Below the pieces are notes generated by a model. The model was given only the letters and a program-made list of their open reading frames with translations, made no database searches and was not told the DNA's origin. This document shows positions 6,606-6,985 of a stretch of 6,985 bases of DNA, piece after piece. The translations under genes and the position numbers were made by a program. Source of the DNA: an uncultured Erysipelotrichaceae bacterium (GTDB taxonomy: Bacteria > Bacillota_I > Bacilli_A > Erysipelotrichales > Erysipelotrichaceae); the NCBI GenBank assembly GCA_902795905.1, contig CADBMY010000314.1:1-6985 (forward strand), given 5' to 3'. Numbering within the stretch: the first letter of the stretch is position 1; the number at the start of each line of letters is the position of its first letter.

Positions 6606-6985
6606 ATGAAAAAGATGATCAAAGTATTATCCGCTGCTGTGCTGCTTGGCACCATGGCCGGATGCACCGACGCTGTCGCAAAGTTTGAACAGGCTGATGA
6701 AGTCCTGATGAAAGTTGGTAATATTACCGTAACCAAAGGTCAGATGTACAACACACTGCTGGCCCAGAGCGGAGCCGATGTGATCCGCAACCAGGGTCTG
6801 AAAGTGATCGGTGACATCGAAGTCGAAGAGACAGAAGAACTCAGAGCTGCTGCCCAGATCGACTTTGACTACTACAATGCTCTGTACGGCGGTACGCTGG
6901 AAGATACACTGGCGCAAAGCGGTATGACCCCCGAAAGCTACATGGAGGTTCTGATCGACGGCAAGCAGAGCGATGCACTGATCAG
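6606..6985 (+). CDS. PrsA/SurA-like foldase lipoprotein, N-terminal part, cut by window edge
   Basis: Only the first 126 codons are present; the frame is open at the right edge. The protein starts MKKMIKVLSAAVLLG and reaches a lipobox MAGC with Cys20 as the expected lipidated residue, so the mature protein should sit on the outer face of the membrane. Residues about 33-45 (EVLMKVGNITVTKGQMY) resemble the start of the SurA_N/PrsA N-terminal domain, where relatives have a VNGxxITKxEL-like motif. A helical region with Ala, Gln and Asp follows, containing SGMTPESYMEVLIDGKQ. The parvulin domain, if there is one, would lie beyond the window. AAGGAGG (6592-6598) begins inside the stop codon of the gene before, with a 7-base spacer. 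That arrangement makes this the second gene of one operon. Lipoprotein is the firm part of the call; foldase is inferred from the motif and the neighbour. Confidence 0.75.
   Translation, partial: MKKMIKVLSAAVLLGTMAGCTDAVAKFEQADEVLMKVGNITVTKGQMYNTLLAQSGADVIRNQGLKVIGDIEVEETEELRAAAQIDFDYYNALYGGTLEDTLAQSGMTPESYMEVLIDGKQSDALI

Noticed and set aside
1..6985. Mobile elements, CRISPR arrays, tRNA or rRNA genes
   Set aside because: I found no terminal repeats, transposase or integrase, spaced direct repeats, or tRNA-like or rRNA-like sequence. The gene content is compact core-chromosome type.

Overview
This window looks like a chromosomal housekeeping segment of a low- to mid-G+C Bacillota (Firmicutes). 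The pointers are the Fe-S assembly gene order sufC-sufD-sufS-sufU-sufB, a zinc-dependent SufU in place of SufE, strong AGGAGG-type ribosome binding sites, and lipoprotein or anchored PrsA-like foldases. The SufU sequence reminds me of Erysipelotrichia-like gut Bacillota, but that placement is from memory and weak.

Layout. Positions 1-659 (minus strand) hold the first 219 codons of priA, the replication-restart helicase, cut by the window edge just before its Walker A motif. Positions 682-707 hold an intrinsic terminator reading on the minus strand. Positions 710-5434 (minus strand) are a complete suf operon, transcribed in the order sufC, sufD, sufS, sufU, sufB, with 4- and 13-bp overlaps or gaps below 10 bp. 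Positions 5435-5603 are an AT-rich divergent promoter region with one sigma-A-type promoter facing each way. Positions 5604-6593 (plus strand) encode a membrane-anchored parvulin-type (PpiC/PrsA-like) protein. From 6606 to the right edge (plus strand) runs the start of a lipoprotein that resembles a PrsA/SurA N-terminal domain.

How the genes work together. SufS removes sulfur from cysteine and passes it to SufU. SufB, SufC and SufD form the scaffold ATPase on which the Fe-S cluster is built. The catalytic residues of all five proteins are visible, so the pathway looks intact. The two plus-strand genes probably form an operon for folding exported proteins. They share only the intergenic region with suf; I see no biochemical link.

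I found no mobile element, CRISPR array, RNA gene or clearly new system. The points most worth a second look are the parvulin domain that lacks both conserved histidines, the terminator squeezed between sufB and priA, the small SufD, the His-rich stretch in SufU, and the SufC tail.
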